Source: Undaria pinnatifida (Eukaryota; Sar; Phaeophyceae; Laminariales; Alariaceae). Taken from it: DNA of 64,000 bases. Below, piece after piece: positions 22,572 through 37,500 of the stretch. The DNA is taken from assembly GCA_012845835.1 (NCBI GenBank), contig JABAKD010000003.1, forward strand, positions 2,476,212 through 2,540,211. Direction: 5' to 3'. The notes below the pieces were generated by a model. The model made no database searches, was not told where the DNA came from, and saw only the letters and a program-made list of their open reading frames with translations. The position numbers and the translations under genes are program-made. Every line of letters starts with the position of its first letter. Position 1 is the stretch's first letter.

Positions 22572-25500
22572 CTGTCGAGGGGAGCAACAAAAACAGTGTC
22601 GATGGCAGGGAAGGGGGTGGCGGACACCGAGGAGCACTTTATTGGTGGCACTGCATAGCTTGCCCTTTGTTGTTGTGCTCACGTTAACCCACCACCATGA
22701 TCCTGTTCGTTCCTTCGTTTGTTCGTTAGATCCTCAGTGGAGATCCGGGTAAATAAAGCTTTCTCCCCCTGCACTTCAATTCGAGTACCGGTTTGGAACC
22801 ATCTGTGCAACGGAGACTTTTATCAACCTATTCCCGAAATCTTTCATGGTCACAAGAAAGGCTCCAATAATTGCAGACGATAAGGACAAAACAAACCACC
22901 AAAAAACAAAATGTCTCCGCGTCGAGTCTCGCGTGCTCCTCATACGATGATGACACTCTCGCATTACAGTAAAACAACTCGCCCTGCAATCTAGCTTTCA
23001 GTAACAAAACAGGCTAAAAAACCCGCCCCGACGGAAGAAAAACAAGCAAAAAATTACGCGTGCACCGCAGTATCAGTAAACAAGGGGGCGGTACTACGAG
23101 CTGTGATATTCCACCCTCTTTTCACTCGCAGACCAAACAAAACCAGCAAAGAGTACCCATGAGAGTACCCATGGTATGTACACCCGACAAAAAAAAACCA
23201 TAGAGCTCGAAGACTATGAATACGGCAATCACTACGTGAGGGTATGGATTGAGCAAAAGCGCATGTTCATTGGAATGATCTAGAACACAGTATGACCCCA
23301 GCAACAAGAAACGCCTCCTGTAATCCGAGCAAGGCTTGAAACCCTACATCGTAAATTTGTTTCAAAAACGTCAGCTGTGAGTTCGATCAATTGAAGGGTC
23401 GATACTCATCTTTCAAGCTGTGTGATAACCTTGTTGCGACACCTACCTTGAGCATACGCTCTTGCATAGGGTTTGATGTAGCTCTACTCGCTGAGCACGA
23501 TCTCCTACCATAGTCCAAATTTCTTAGCACTCGCAAAAAAGTGAACCTGACGCTCTTAATAGGCTATTTCTACTGGCAGCATGATCTTCTATCATAGTCC
23601 AAATTTCTTAGCACTCGCAAAAAAGTGAGTCTGACGCTCTTAATGGGATATTTCTACTGGCAGCATGATCTCCTATCATAGTCCAAATTTCGCAGCACTC
23701 GCAAAAAAGTGAACCTGACGCTCTTAATAGGATATTTCTACTGGCAGCATGTTCTCCTATCACTGTCCAAATTTTGCAGCACTCGCAAAAAAGTGAACCT
23801 GACGCTTTTGATAGGCTATTTTTACTCGTGGCCTATACTGTAAACGATTTCAAAACTCCGTTGCACACACAAAAAAATCATGAGATAGCACCGCTTTCCA
23901 CGGAAGATCAAGGTACGTATTTAGCATATCGGGTGCATGTTTCGCGAGACACAGTGGGCGCTATCATCGACAAGCAATAATAGCACGGCATCTCTCGATG
24001 CCCGACGCTTCGGTCCACCGAGAAAAAACAACCAATAACCCCTTAAGAACTGCAGCCGTTGTTTTGGGACAACCTACTTGGAATTAGAGTAGGACTCTCT
24101 TTGCAAGCAAGCAAAGGGTAAACATACCTGTCACGAGAGAAGACGTCTGCTTGACTTCCCAGTCCGACGTGACCGTGATGATCAGCGGGTCGGACTCGTC
24201 CCGAATAGATAATTCCTCCTGGGATAAGAAAAAAGGCGGCGGGATCAGCATCGGCAACACCAAGAGAGAGGCGGCGAGATCAGCATAATCGGTGACACCG
24301 GCCAGAAGACAACAGCAACAAGGGGACAGATTCAGGCACACCCGCGCCGCCGATTAACCAACCAACCCCTTTGAGACTTGAGGGGGGGAAAGCAATGCGA
24401 CGATCACAGCATCGCCTACACGAGGCATCCGAGGTCGCTGGGGTAGTGGACGTGCGCGAACCGAGACGCGTGCTACAATCGGGGTAGATAACTTTTCGTT
24501 TTTTTTCTTCTGAATGACAGGGCTCCTTAACGCGTTTACAACTGGTAATCGTTTTTTTCTAGACAAATTTACTTGAATTTAGTATAGGGAGGGATACGGG
24601 GGCTCTAAAGGAGTTCACCCAATATCGTCAGTATGTCGTTCCATGTTTTGATATATTATTCGTTGCTACCGAGGCATTGGAGGTGTTCGACGGGCTACGC
24701 TTTCATTTTTCTCTGAATCAGTTTGTTTTGGGGTGAGATGTCGGGCTCCTCGAGTGACAAAGAAGCCTAAAAAAGTACTCGTTTACAACTCTACCGTACC
24801 ATGCGTCCCGAGACGAAAGGAGCCGTAAGGCGCTCCCCCGTTTGCGACATTAAAGGGAAAAGGTGGCGACAGAGAACGTCGTTTAGAGCACCGGCCACGC
24901 GGAGCAACCCGGGCTGCTGGGGCAGCGAATGTATCCGAAGGAGTTGTACGACACGCGCGCAGCATGTAGTGATCATATTCATACTTCGTACGGTGTTTGC
25001 GAACTACCTGGTACCAACTTTGGCTGGGTAGGACTGTGGGAAAGGAAAACAAAAATGCATTAGCATTAACACCGTCGAACGTCACAACCTGAGGGAAAAA
25101 AAAACAACCCACGAAAAATCAGCTAAAAAAAATGTTCAAGAGACCACGTCTCCCTACATTTAACTCCTACCCTAATTCTTCGTGGTGTGGTTGGCCTTGC
25201 GTTGTACGACGTTCGTCGGTTTCAATGCTACTGTTAATATAATACTTTTTCCAACCCAAAGGACTTTGTAAATCGCAAACACCCCCCGTACGTACACTCG
25301 TCCTATGAATAGATCCTTGACTAGATCGCACTCGTCGCTTTTAACCCTTTTATAATTGGATCAAGCGACGAGCAGGAAAGGCATCCAGCGGTGCACGTAT
25401 CACCATGCTAGACGCATTCAGTTCGGACATATCACCTATACCCCATCGACTCGGGCTACGCCGTGTGGTCGATGCTATAGAGTACGCGACAGCACTGAAT

Positions 25501-28500
25501 AATTTGGAGGTCAAGACTTTCAGGCTCGAGTTTTACTAGACGAAAATAAGAACATCGCCTCTTTTGAACTGAAAATAATGTACGACACAACCTACCTTAC
25601 GTGAGAAGAAATTCAGCCTGGCCAGATTCAAGACATTTTTACCTGGTGTCGCTTACTGTGCTCGTCAAGGTTTTTCGACATGGTTTTCCTTTCAAGTCTC
25701 AAAAGGGGCTAAGCGAAGGACATACAGCCGCCAAACTGGGCGGAGAAATTCTAACACGGCGTCTCTCGGCAGCATCCCTTTTTCTTCTCCTGTCGCTTAC
25801 CTCGTACTCCGCATCGAACACCATGCCGTCTGCATGCAAGATCTGTCTCAGACCACTGAACTTAGCGTTTGGGATCGTATTGGCCAGCCCAGTCAACCCC
25901 TGTGCATTTCAGACACAACGGTCGCGCCAAAAATAGAGACGAACGAGGGCCGGACGGAGACATTTTCAGATAAATAGAGGAAGGGGGAAGGGGGGGGGGG
26001 GTGTCCTCATTTTCATGCATAGGCGAAGTCTTAAGACTACTGACCCACGCATCCCTACAATGCCCGGACGGAGCCCGTTGGGTTTTCACCGACCAGACAG
26101 ACATCGCGTGCACCAAGCGCGAAGCGTCGTGAGGTGTGCAGCGAGACGCATGAAGGGTGAGCTGCATCCTACTGAGAACCACTTGTGAGGTGGACTTCCG
26201 CACCCTGTGAGTACTTTCTTGCACATCGGATGACAGCTTCGAATCATTTTTTTTTGGAGGGGGAGAGGGGGAGGGGGAGCACAGACCAGCACAACGGCAG
26301 CGAGCGGCCGAAAAAAAGGGTGACCAGCAAAAGGTCACGAACACAACACTATTAACAGCGCACGGAGGACCAGAGGCCGACGGCAGCGGGCGTGGCTTTG
26401 ATCCAGTTATTTACCCCCCGGCGGATGGGGCTAAATCACGCTTGAGCTCAAGACACTTCCACGTATTTTCGTATGTGTCGTGTGTCAACCCGGCTTCCGT
26501 GGAAGTGGCGCCAAGCAAAGCCGTGGACGGGTAGGTCTAAACTAACGCCGTCGCGTGCACTGATCCCGTCGCAAGTATGTCTGGTTTCGACAACCACAGC
26601 AGCGCAGCGTGCCGTCGCATCTCTGAGCACTAACGGCGGTGATAAATGATCAAACTACATGGTCCAAAACACGCGTGCCCACCTGGTTGTACTCCATCGC
26701 GTTACTGGACGTGTAGAGCAGGCGCCACTCGCCCACTAGCGCGGGTAGCAGACCGGCGCCAAGGCCCTCCCCCGCGACGAAGTTACCCTCCTCAAAAGCG
26801 ACCAGCGCATCTAGTGCCTGTTGTTTACCAAGATCAGGCGGGCGTCACGTTTCCGATCGATACTTTTTTATATTTTTTTCTGAAAGAAGTGTTTAACAAT
26901 ATTTCACAGAACACGGTTTTTGGGAGAAAATTAGAGTCTTCCTCACGATAGGAATCTGTCTCGTCACAAAGTTACCCTCCCCGAAAGCGGCAAGCGCGTC
27001 TAATGCCTGGTATTTACCAAGACCAGGCAGACGGACACGTTTGCCATTGCATTCCCCTTCATGAATCTCTCCCGTCACAAAGTTACCTTCCCCGAAAGCG
27101 ACAAGCGCGTGTAGTGCCTGATATTTACCTAGATCAGGCAGACGGGTATATTTATCAATGCACTCCCGGTTAGGGGACAAACACTTCGACTAAGACTAGG
27201 AAAATTTTAGGAATTGGGAAAGAGATGAAAGTTCCTTCGATTACCGTGACAGGCTCAGTCACGAAACAGACGATCTGCACATAACAAGCGCCGGGATCTG
27301 ACGATATTGTGCCGTAGGAGAGGTCCGCGTTCGCCATTCGCCCGCGTGCGCGCTGAAAGGTAGTGTAGCTGTCGCCAAAAACTCGAGCAGCACGATATTT
27401 GTAACTACCGTCGGCTTGTGTGCGTTGGTCAACAATTTGGAGACACGTATTTCTAGATGAATCTCCGTCGACGGACAAAAAAGCAGTCTTCAGCCATCTC
27501 GAAAGAGTTTCTGTTGGCGCCGTCAATGCTAGACACTAGCATTTGCTCAGAACAAGATACGCACCTCTAGCATCTGCGCTCGCTTGTTTTCCCCGCAGCC
27601 CATCCCGCAGTCGACCATCTCCGCCTGGGCGAGGTCCACCCCACATAACGATACAAGAGCACAAAACCGGCCCGAACAGCGACAAGAAAAAAACACGGGA
27701 GCTTCTGAAACGCCTCGAGATGGAGACAACACCCGTACGCATTACATTTGGTGCTTTTTCGGCCTGGTTCGGGCAGTGGAGAAATTTGACGTCGACCAGG
27801 GCTTCACGCTCAGCATGTACTCGGCGTGGATACGGCAGACGGTTTTCAAGGTGTGATACTAGAATTTGATTACGAGTACAGTGGTGGTCCCTCTCTACCT
27901 CTCAAGTGCCAGTTGAGTAGTGCCGGTTACACGACATGTCGTCTGTGAAATCAATCGGCACAGATAGGAACAACAGTGTGGGAAGGTGCCGGTTGACGCT
28001 ATAGCGGCAGTATTTACGGCTGGCACGTACCGGTGCTATAGAACGACAACTACAGTTTACGGAGGGTGCTGCACAACCGTTTTCAAAGACAGTACTCGCA
28101 AGCACAGTAATTAGTGTTTGATGCGCGATTCGAAACACAGCAGCCACAAACACGCAAACACAGCATTTGGTGCTGGACAAGCGGAAGAAAACAGCAGCAG
28201 CCGCAAGCAGAGCATGCAGTGCTTTACTAGCATTTCGACATACAGCATCCGCAAGCACAGCATGTAGCGCTTCACGAGCCTTTCGAAAAAGCAGCACCGG
28301 CAAGCGGCGTGTCTTTAGTGCGTTACGAGCGTTTCAAACGACAGCATCCACAAGCGAAACATTTGGAGCTTCACGAGCGTATAAAAAGAAAGCGTCTGCA
28401 AGCGCAGCAGTTAAGTGATCCACGAGCGAGTGGTTTGATCCATGCGTCCGATAAAAGACAAGGACAAGACGCACTAACGTGTTCGCGCCGAGACACCTGG

Positions 28501-31500
28501 TACGGTAGGGGTAGCGACTATTTTTTTCTGAGGTTTCATCACTTGAGATCTACAGTATACCTCTCCGAAAAAAGCCGACCTTTGGAAAGAAAACGAAAGC
28601 GCACCCCGTTTTGAGCCCATCCCACAACCTAGGCATAAAACGAACAAGCGATTACGGACGGAAATCGCCCTTCGTGAAAGTGTCCTGTTGACCCTGGCAG
28701 CATCCAGGGGGGGTCCTATATCTTCGAAGAGTAGCCGCCCCGCACGGGGTAGAAACCCTAACCCTACCGGTCGAGTCCGATATGCATAATTTAGTTATGT
28801 TCAGCGCGCCTTATACTTACCTCAGCAAGAGCGACGAGGCACACCCTCGCCTCCGCCGCCGCCGCCCCCACCCTCTCCCACCTCCCTTGAAATACCCGGG
28901 GACCGTCCGGGTGTGTACCGTACTACACACCCTTGAAATGTTTGAGGTTAAAAAAAACGTCAACTATGTAAATCTCGGGCTTTTGAAAAAAAAAAAGCAT
29001 AGAGTATGCCTTAGGGCCATTCTTATCGAAATAAGCTTCGTGCGACAAATTCCAAAAATTCTAAAACAAAAAATAATTCAAACAAACTCGAGAAACATAG
29101 AAAATTGGAAATTTAAGATTTCCATGTTTCTCACACTGTGTACAACATTCCAAGTTTATGACAGAACGCTTCCGTATTTCCATGCAATAAATTATCACCA
29201 ACATTTGGAAAGTTTGGAGAAAAAGGCCTCGACAAGATGTCGACAAGAATTACGCTTACCTCAGCAAGAGCGACAAGACGCGCCTTCGCCTCCGCCGCCG
29301 CCCCCGCGCCCCCGGTCGCCGCCACTAGCGCCTCCGCCACCGGAGGGGCCGGTAACGGCGCCGGGGCGTTAGAAACCGCGTCCTTTTTCGCCGCCGTCAC
29401 GGGCGGAAGAGGTTCTTTTTTCGCCGTAGATGGGGCTACGTCACCGCTCTGGGCGGTAGCCTGTGATGCTGGTGGAGGCGTAGGAGACTCGGTGGTGCTT
29501 TCGATCTCGTCGTCCTCGAACAAATCGTCAAGCTTTAGGCGGCAGTTGCGAGTAACGCAAGTTGAGTGCAAGGGGGGAGGGGTTCTGTGAGCGGGGTGAT
29601 TTGGCGTGTGGAGGGGTGTATGGAGTGGAGAGGGGTGCGGTGTACTCATTATCATGCATGGCCGTAGTGGTATGACCATAGGCCCTCGCCTCCCTACAAT
29701 GCCGGGACGGAGCACGTCGGGTTTTCACCGATCAGGCAGACTGCGTGGGGGGTGGAGTGGGGCGAGTGTTGGAGTTGGTGTGTGCCTGGAATGTCGTGAG
29801 GGGAGGGGTAGGGTGGGGGGGGAGGGGGTTGGAATGAGGGAGGGCGTTGAGTTTGAGTTTGTGGAGGGGGGGCGGGTGGAGTGGGGTGGGGGTTGGCGGG
29901 AGCATCGGAGGGGCTCACAAATCAGACCAAGCACGATCTAGATAATCTATATCCTATATCTGTCGCTATGGTGTAATATGTTGTGCAGGATCTGTGTATT
30001 AATAACACAGATCTAAACCAGGAAACATGCGCTAAGATCGTGCAGATCACATGGTTCCCACCCGGCAACATGATCTACAGGCTATACAGATCATATATAC
30101 CAGGGATCTGTCTGCCCTCAAAGACATAAATGATCTATAGATCATCTATAGGGGTCCGATCTGTCCGACGCGGCATCAAATGTGAACTTTACACACATGG
30201 AGCACTTCATCTAGATCCAGCATCTGTCTTTACTGGTATGATACTATGCGCAGGTCACGACACAGATAATCTAGATCCTATACCTTGGTATCTGTATAAT
30301 ATTATACATTTATGCGCAGGATCTATGTAGTACATATTATTCAAAGCAGGAAACACAAGATAGATCAAGTAGATCATTCAGATTATTTAGATCATCCGGC
30401 AACATTATCTACAGGCCATGCACATCATGTAGACCAGGGATGCATCTGCCCTGAACGATGTACTGTACGAGATCATCATAAATCATGAGTAGGGAACTGA
30501 TCTCTCCGACGTGCGGAGGGGTTGCTCCCAATGTAGGGTTGCTTTCTTGGCGGCAGCTGGGAGCAACGTCAAGGTTTGCCAAGAATGTCGGAGGCGTTGC
30601 TTCTCAATGGAGGTTTGCGTTGGGGATGTACGCAATTAACATGTTACCAGTATTTTGAAGAAAAAAATTAAACGCGTCAGCTGTGAGTTCGATGAATTTA
30701 GGGTCAATACTCATCTTAGAGCAAGCTGCGTGATACACCGGCCGCTCGTTTTTACAGACGTGTGATCCTATGAATATATATATACTTGAATATGACTCCT
30801 ATGGATGTTGTCAGGGTGATCATCAACAACGAAACGTTATCAATAATAATGGTATTAATAGCTACTATACTTTCTTCATCCCAAGGTATAAATAGTAAGT
30901 TGCTATGATTCGTCAGTGGTAATAGCAACATATTAACTGCTACAGTGGGAAATCATTATCAAAAATCAATAACGGTATCAACAACGTGTGTATCACCACA
31001 AACAGGTATCATGTTGCGTCTGCTTAGTCCAAAAGTCAATCACCTACTAAGCAGGCGATTTTTCTTACAAAACATTAACCTCCTTTGAACTGCACCCCGT
31101 TCTTGACGAAAAACCACTCGAGTTTAGTGCAAGATATTGTTCTCAGCAGTACTAGGGTAAAGGGCAAGATAGAGGAAGGATAGAGGCATGTTCCGCGTTA
31201 CCTGGCGTGCGAACTCGATGAAGCCCGCGAGGTCGATAGACAACCCGTCGCCCGCTTTCGGCAAGCCTTCGAACATCGCGTCCAATTCCTGGCGAGTCAG
31301 CAGCTCATCTTCGAGCAGCTCAGACACCTCGCTCCATCTGCATGGCAAGGCGGACATCACCAAAGGTGACGTAGGTAATCCGGGGAGGTCGGGGGAAGAG
31401 GGGGACGGGGGGGGGAGGGAGGAGGGTTTGGACGGATGGTGTTTCAACAATTAGACAGTGGGTTGAACATCGCGTCCAAGCCTCGGCTGGACACCTTGCT

Positions 31501-34500
31501 CGATCTTGTCGCGTGAGGATGGTAAAGGCCGTTTTTTTCGACACAAACACCATGCAAAAAAACTTGCCAACTGCCGAAAAAAATTGGCCAAGATTTGGCA
31601 AATTTTGGTTTTTCCTTGGCTTCTCCCCCCCATAACTTTGCCCACGGAGGACTAGGGAAATACGAAATGTCCAAAGGAATTTGGCAAATACATGGACGTC
31701 AAGGGGAACTAAGCGCTCACGCAATACGGCGTCCATATGCAGACGCTTTTGTTGAAGGGTTTGTAGAGTCGTACGCAGCGTTTCCGCGGGGCGACCAACG
31801 GCAGTCGAACCCCTAAGGGGCTCGGCTAGGAACTTTTATTTGCAAGTATGTGTGATACGCCGATCGCGCGTGTTACGGGATGTTTTACGTCCTCAAGAAG
31901 GATATATGTCGGCGACTCCCGCTAGTTTAGCTAGTACCAATTTCTGTCACCTTCGAGGTTGGCTAGAAAGGAGGGATGTCCACTCAACGGGGCTGGGGGC
32001 TTTGACGCGCCCCGCGAAAACAAAACGCTGGCGAGACCGTGAGGTATACAATATACTGGTACGAGCAGTGCATGCCAAAATTTACCGCTGCCCCCACCGC
32101 AACCACCCCACAACGGCGTTTCACAAAACCTAAAAAAAAAAACTCAGCTGTGAGATCGAGGATTTCTTCGACAGTCGTCTTTGAGTGTGATACTTCGATC
32201 GCTCGTGCTGCGGATTTGTCGATGTCCTCATAAAGGGTATACGTTGGTGACTCTCCTGGGGGCTATTAACAGCACCATGGCCAACAGGACGGTTTTACGA
32301 AGACGGCCTGCCTATCCAGTACAAGATACCCAATAAGAAAAAGGGAAACGCGAATGATGGACTGTTATTTACAGGAATATCTGGCATAAGAAACCCTGGA
32401 GCCGTTATACTGAAACTAGTTAGAACGTGCTCTTTATCAAAATAAGAAATCCAGCCTTGGGTCAATATTTCTTATTGTATGACTATTAATACCAATAGTC
32501 AACTCTATCGTATGTAAATAAAACTGATATATCATACCAGGTATGTTCTGCGAACTTAACGCCGTCACCACTGGAAACCCTTTCGAGGAAAACAAATGCT
32601 TCAATAAGTATAGGGAGGGAGTTTGGGGCTCTAAAGGGGTTAAGAGATATCTACATAATTGTTCAAATAACGTCAGCTGTGAGTTCGACGAATTTAGGGT
32701 CGATGTCCATCTTTGCAAGCTGCGTGGATTAAGAGATACTATGTTTCCGAAAAAAAAAACAGCATGGGATAATACCTGTGATTCTTATTAGGTTCCCCGC
32801 ACTGACATAATTCGACCGGAAACTCACCCGAGAAGGTCTCCCAGGGTAAGCACCCCCCCCCTCGCGGCAGAGAGCTGGGCGAAAGTTCCCTCAGGCGTTC
32901 CCTCCCCTCCCCACGCCCCTACCACCTCCTTCTCCAAAGAACTAGAAGCTGCTTCTACTGGTGCTTCTTTTTCGGCTGCTGCCGTTTCCGCTGCTGCTGC
33001 TGCTGCTGTCGCTGATGCTGCTGTTGCCGCTGCTGCTGCTGCTGCTGCTGCTGCTGCCGCTTCTGCTGCTGCTGCTTCTGCTGCTGCTGCTTCTGCTGCT
33101 CCTTCGTCGGTGCCCCCATCTTCATCCTCGAAAAGATCGCTCAACTGGTTATTCACCCCCAAAATGCGAACCAAAAAGGGACGGTAAGATAAGCACAAAC
33201 GTTACACAGTCGGTACCCCGATTGAAGAGCGCCCCGGATAAGAGCATTTCGGACTTAAGAGTCGTCAAATCGGCATGTCCCGCCTACCGGTATACTACAA
33301 GCTGTATATTTCCCACTACAAACAAGAGCACTGTAGTTAATAGCGCTTGTTTCGGTTTGTCACGGGGGGCCCTTAAAATTGGGTACCCACTGAGCGTCCA
33401 AATGCGGCAGGTGTCACTACTAGGAGTAGGAGCGGTGCTTCGGAAACAGGGAGGCGACACGAAGACAAGCGAAAAAACTAATACTTAAGGTATGGAAAAC
33501 ACGAAAGGAGCACCCAAACGCCGGAGGGGTGTCTCTGTTAGGGGTAAGAACGGTGCTCCTAACGTAACGAGCGCCCCAAAATGGAGGTGCCTCTTTTGAG
33601 TAGGAACGGTGCGCCATCTCGAAAGGGATTCTCGTGGTCAACAGTCAAACGACAAAGGCAAGCAACAAATGGGTACGCTCCCCCCACCTCCCCCTCCCGC
33701 ACCCCGCACGCATGAAAACCGTGGGCGGGACAACAGTGTCGTATGCATCCACGCTCAATTGGCCAGGCAGCTAGGCGCTGAAACAGAAGCTCAAAAACGA
33801 GCGTAAGGCTGGGCTGAGCCTCGTCCGGCTCGCATTTTCAAGGTTTTTCGGCTTGAAAAAGAAAAACGGCTCGGTCGAATTTCTGCCGAAATTTGAAAAA
33901 CTCAAAAAAATCGTTTTTTGGCATTTTCGGCTCGGTGAGTAGCAATTTCGGCTCTGAAAAAAAAAACGGTCCACTAGAAAATACGTGTTTTCGGCTTTTT
34001 CGGCTCGAATTTAAAAAAAACGGCTAATTCACACATAAATAGATTAGGGGGTGAGAAACAGCCCTAACCAGCGTCACTAGTCGGCAAAACAGCGCTGCTG
34101 CGGTGCTCAGCGGCCAGCAAGGCATCCTCGTGTGATGAGCAATAAAAAATACTACATATGAGATCCTGGTGCGTTGTACTGGTACATACATATATTTCGT
34201 TTAGCCTCCGACAATGTGACAATGTGCAGCATAATAAGCTATAAGCTACAACGACGATAACTGACAAACACCCACACTGCGTGCTTGTGTATGTTCTCAT
34301 CTATCTCCGGCAAAGACAGAACACATCGAAACACCGCCATAAATATATAGTAGCTGTGCTGCACGCCCACCCCCCACCTCAACTATCCACTACCGGAGTC
34401 TTTTTCTCCCCTCAACTCAAGACTCTCCCTGTCCCTCCCGCGAACAGGAGGACCCACTACCCTACAACCTCATCCTCCTCTTCTTCCTCCTCCTCCTGCG

Positions 34501-37500
34501 CCTCCTCTTCATCTTCCTCTTTCTCCTCGTCTCTCCTAGATCTTGAGCGTTTTTCGCCTTTTTTCCTCGTCTACTCCGCCGTCACCGTATTCCGCTACCC
34601 CGGGGATGACACAGCCGGACATGCTCGTATCGTTGCCGGTTGGTGTGCGTGTGTGGGTGGTGCTACTGTGCGTACTGCTGTGTGCTGTGTTGCGGGCTGG
34701 TGGCTGTGGCTATATATTTTCACGAAAAACAGGGTTTTCATGCCATTATAGGCGTTATTATAGAGGGGCCGAATAAAAATCGGCTTATTTACGATAAATC
34801 GTCTCCCGGGGGTGAAAAAAGGCTCCGTCCCCTAAAATCGGCTCCAAATCGAATATTTTTCGGCTCTTTATAAAACCCTTGTTTTTCGGTTTTTCGGCGA
34901 AAGCCGGTCGAGGCTCAGCCTACGCAAGGCATACCAGGAAATGGAGAATCCCTCACGCGTGAGAACCCAGACTCTCAACGCATGGAAACCAACCACGGGA
35001 ATTGCCAGGTAGAAATTGTGGCCGGCTCTCAATTAGTTGGCCAGCTGGGCATGCGCGCACCAGCTAAAAACGAATGTCAACCACACCAGGTACATGAAGA
35101 AGCCCTCACGCGCGAAATAGAGGCTCTCAACGCACGTCACCAACCACGAGGATTACGTCAATCAACCGGTAAACGACAACAGTACACGCCCTCTCAAGCA
35201 CCCCCCTGCCCTACCTACCCCCTGCTCCCGCCCACAAACTGTAGCGCAGAGAAACGGTGCTATTTACGGAGATTTGATTTTAGTAGCACGAAATCCAAAT
35301 CAACACAGAGAGGGAAGGGGTTCTACTTAGCTTTTAAGTCTTCACAAGCTTCCACACCTCGGGCAGATAATCTAGATAATGATCTAGACCGTCTATTAAT
35401 ATATCATCTATATCATCTACAGTAGATCCTGTATCTGCCGTTCTGAGACGCTGGGGCAAGATTTGTACATAGAGTGCAGATCCAACCCTGGAAATGTTTG
35501 CTAGATCATGCCGATCGTACGGTTCCCCGCGGGCAACATGAGCTACACCATACAGACCTTCCCTGAACGATCTAGATCATCAAGTGGGAATCGGTGATAA
35601 GTCTGAGGTGTGCAAGCTTCCCCTGCGGGAGATGGTTGCCTTAAAATCTCGGGGGTGTCTTGAGTTCAAAAGGGGTAGGAACACAGGCGTTCCTATGATA
35701 TGAGCTGTATCACCAGGTATGCACAACGTACCAAAGCTCCTCAAAACTCAAGAAAACAACCACGAGTAGCCACCGCGCAAGCAACCGAGCGAGTGACATC
35801 GACTAGCGCAAACGAGCTTTCAGTTTAGTTTATTCGTGTTTTTTCTAGGGCTTGTCACGGTCGGTTAGTTCTCGCGGGTCTGGTCGGATCAGAGTCACCC
35901 GACCTGACCCGTGATGTTTGAAACCCTCCTGATCCGACCCAACTCAACCCGTGAGATTTCGATCACTTCCCAACCCGACCCGACTAGACCCGCGGGTTTT
36001 TGAAAAGCTCCTGACCCGACCCTCGGGCCAAATCTTGACCCGTGAAAAGCCTTGATGTTTTTTGTGTCTGGTCTACGGCTACACGGGCACAGTCGTCACA
36101 TAGCAGCGCCTGACTCAAAACATGGAGGTTTTTCTCCATGTTAGTACTCATGTGAGCATGCTTTCTTTGCGTTTACATCGGTCTTTCTACCCAACGACAT
36201 CACTATTAGTGTAACACCCAGTGTCCATTTTTATTCGTCATCCTAGAGATACATTTTTTTGTGGTTCACAGACAGTGACACAAGATATACAAGAAAAATC
36301 GTAAAATAAACAGAGGGACGCAAATGTCAGGGTACCGGGGACGAATGACAGCAAAACATACGCCAAATAACGAAAAAATGAACTAGAAAGCAAAAAAAAA
36401 CAAAAAAACAATGGATCTCCGGCAAGAGAAACGAAAATAATCACAAATGAACAGAGGAACGCAACAGAAATGTCAGCGTATCGGGTACGAATAACACAGC
36501 AAAAAGCCGAAAGAAGATAAAAAGGAACCCGAACACAAAAAAAAAGAACAATGGATCTCCGAAACACGGTAGGACCGCATCCAAATTTTTACGAGGCCCT
36601 TCACCGGAGCAGCTCTATATACACCTAACACGAGCCCCTTCACTGACAGCTGAAGCAGCTCTGTATACACCTCACACACAATAATGGCTTTGAAAAAAAT
36701 GACACGCTTAACCTATGTATACACTAAACAAAAAAATAATGGCTTTGAGAAAAACGGCTCGCTTAACCTGATGAACAATCTCAAGGCATATCAAGGCATA
36801 TCATTAGGTACAGACGCACGGCACTGTAGAGGTGGCACCTTTTGGCTGAAACGTTTTTTGAACGACGGCGCTCCTTAACCCTTTTACAACTGGAAACCCG
36901 TTTTTGGGGACATAATTACTTGGATTTAGTATAGGGAGGGGTTCGGGGGCTCTAAAGGGGTTAGTTAACCCAGTTGGGGTTTATGTACTATAGCATACTA
37001 TAGCATACTATAGCATATCATATCATACAGCGACAAAACAAAGTACAGGCGCGTTCTTATCATGGCACGAGCATGCAGAACACGGCAGCGCAAGCTATGT
37101 GCGCGTCTTACGGGTACTTCCGATCGCGCTCGACGGTAAAATCGTCGCCAGCTAATCTAGCAGCCCGGATTGCTTCGTGCGAAGGATGCCGCAATCGTCA
37201 GCTTTATCGACATATTTTTCCCTCTGAAGCTCCAAAAGGGTTAACTCGAAATGGTTGGAATTTCAATGTTTTTTCGGAAACATGTTTCGTTGTACACCTA
37301 GGCCACGGGATGGATTGTTCACAAGGGCAGAGTTTTTTTTTCTTCTACAAAAGTCAGTTTTCGGGTGAGGTATAGAGCTAGCTCCTCATAATATTAGGAG
37401 CCTTAGAAAACACAATGGTTGGTGCACCTCTGCCGCAGCATGTATCTATGACGCATTGAAAAATAATTAACGCCTTTACAGCTGGAAACCCGTTTTGGGG

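Noticed and set aside
27170-27526. Extra N-terminal fibrillin exon (starting MTAPTETLSRWLKTAF)
   Set aside because: Its core is shared with an unrelated intronic segment at 60930-61055, so it is more likely repeat-derived; no fibrillin similarity.
28740-28775. Telomere-like CCCTAACCCTA
   Set aside because: Only about two repeat units; too short to claim an interstitial telomere.
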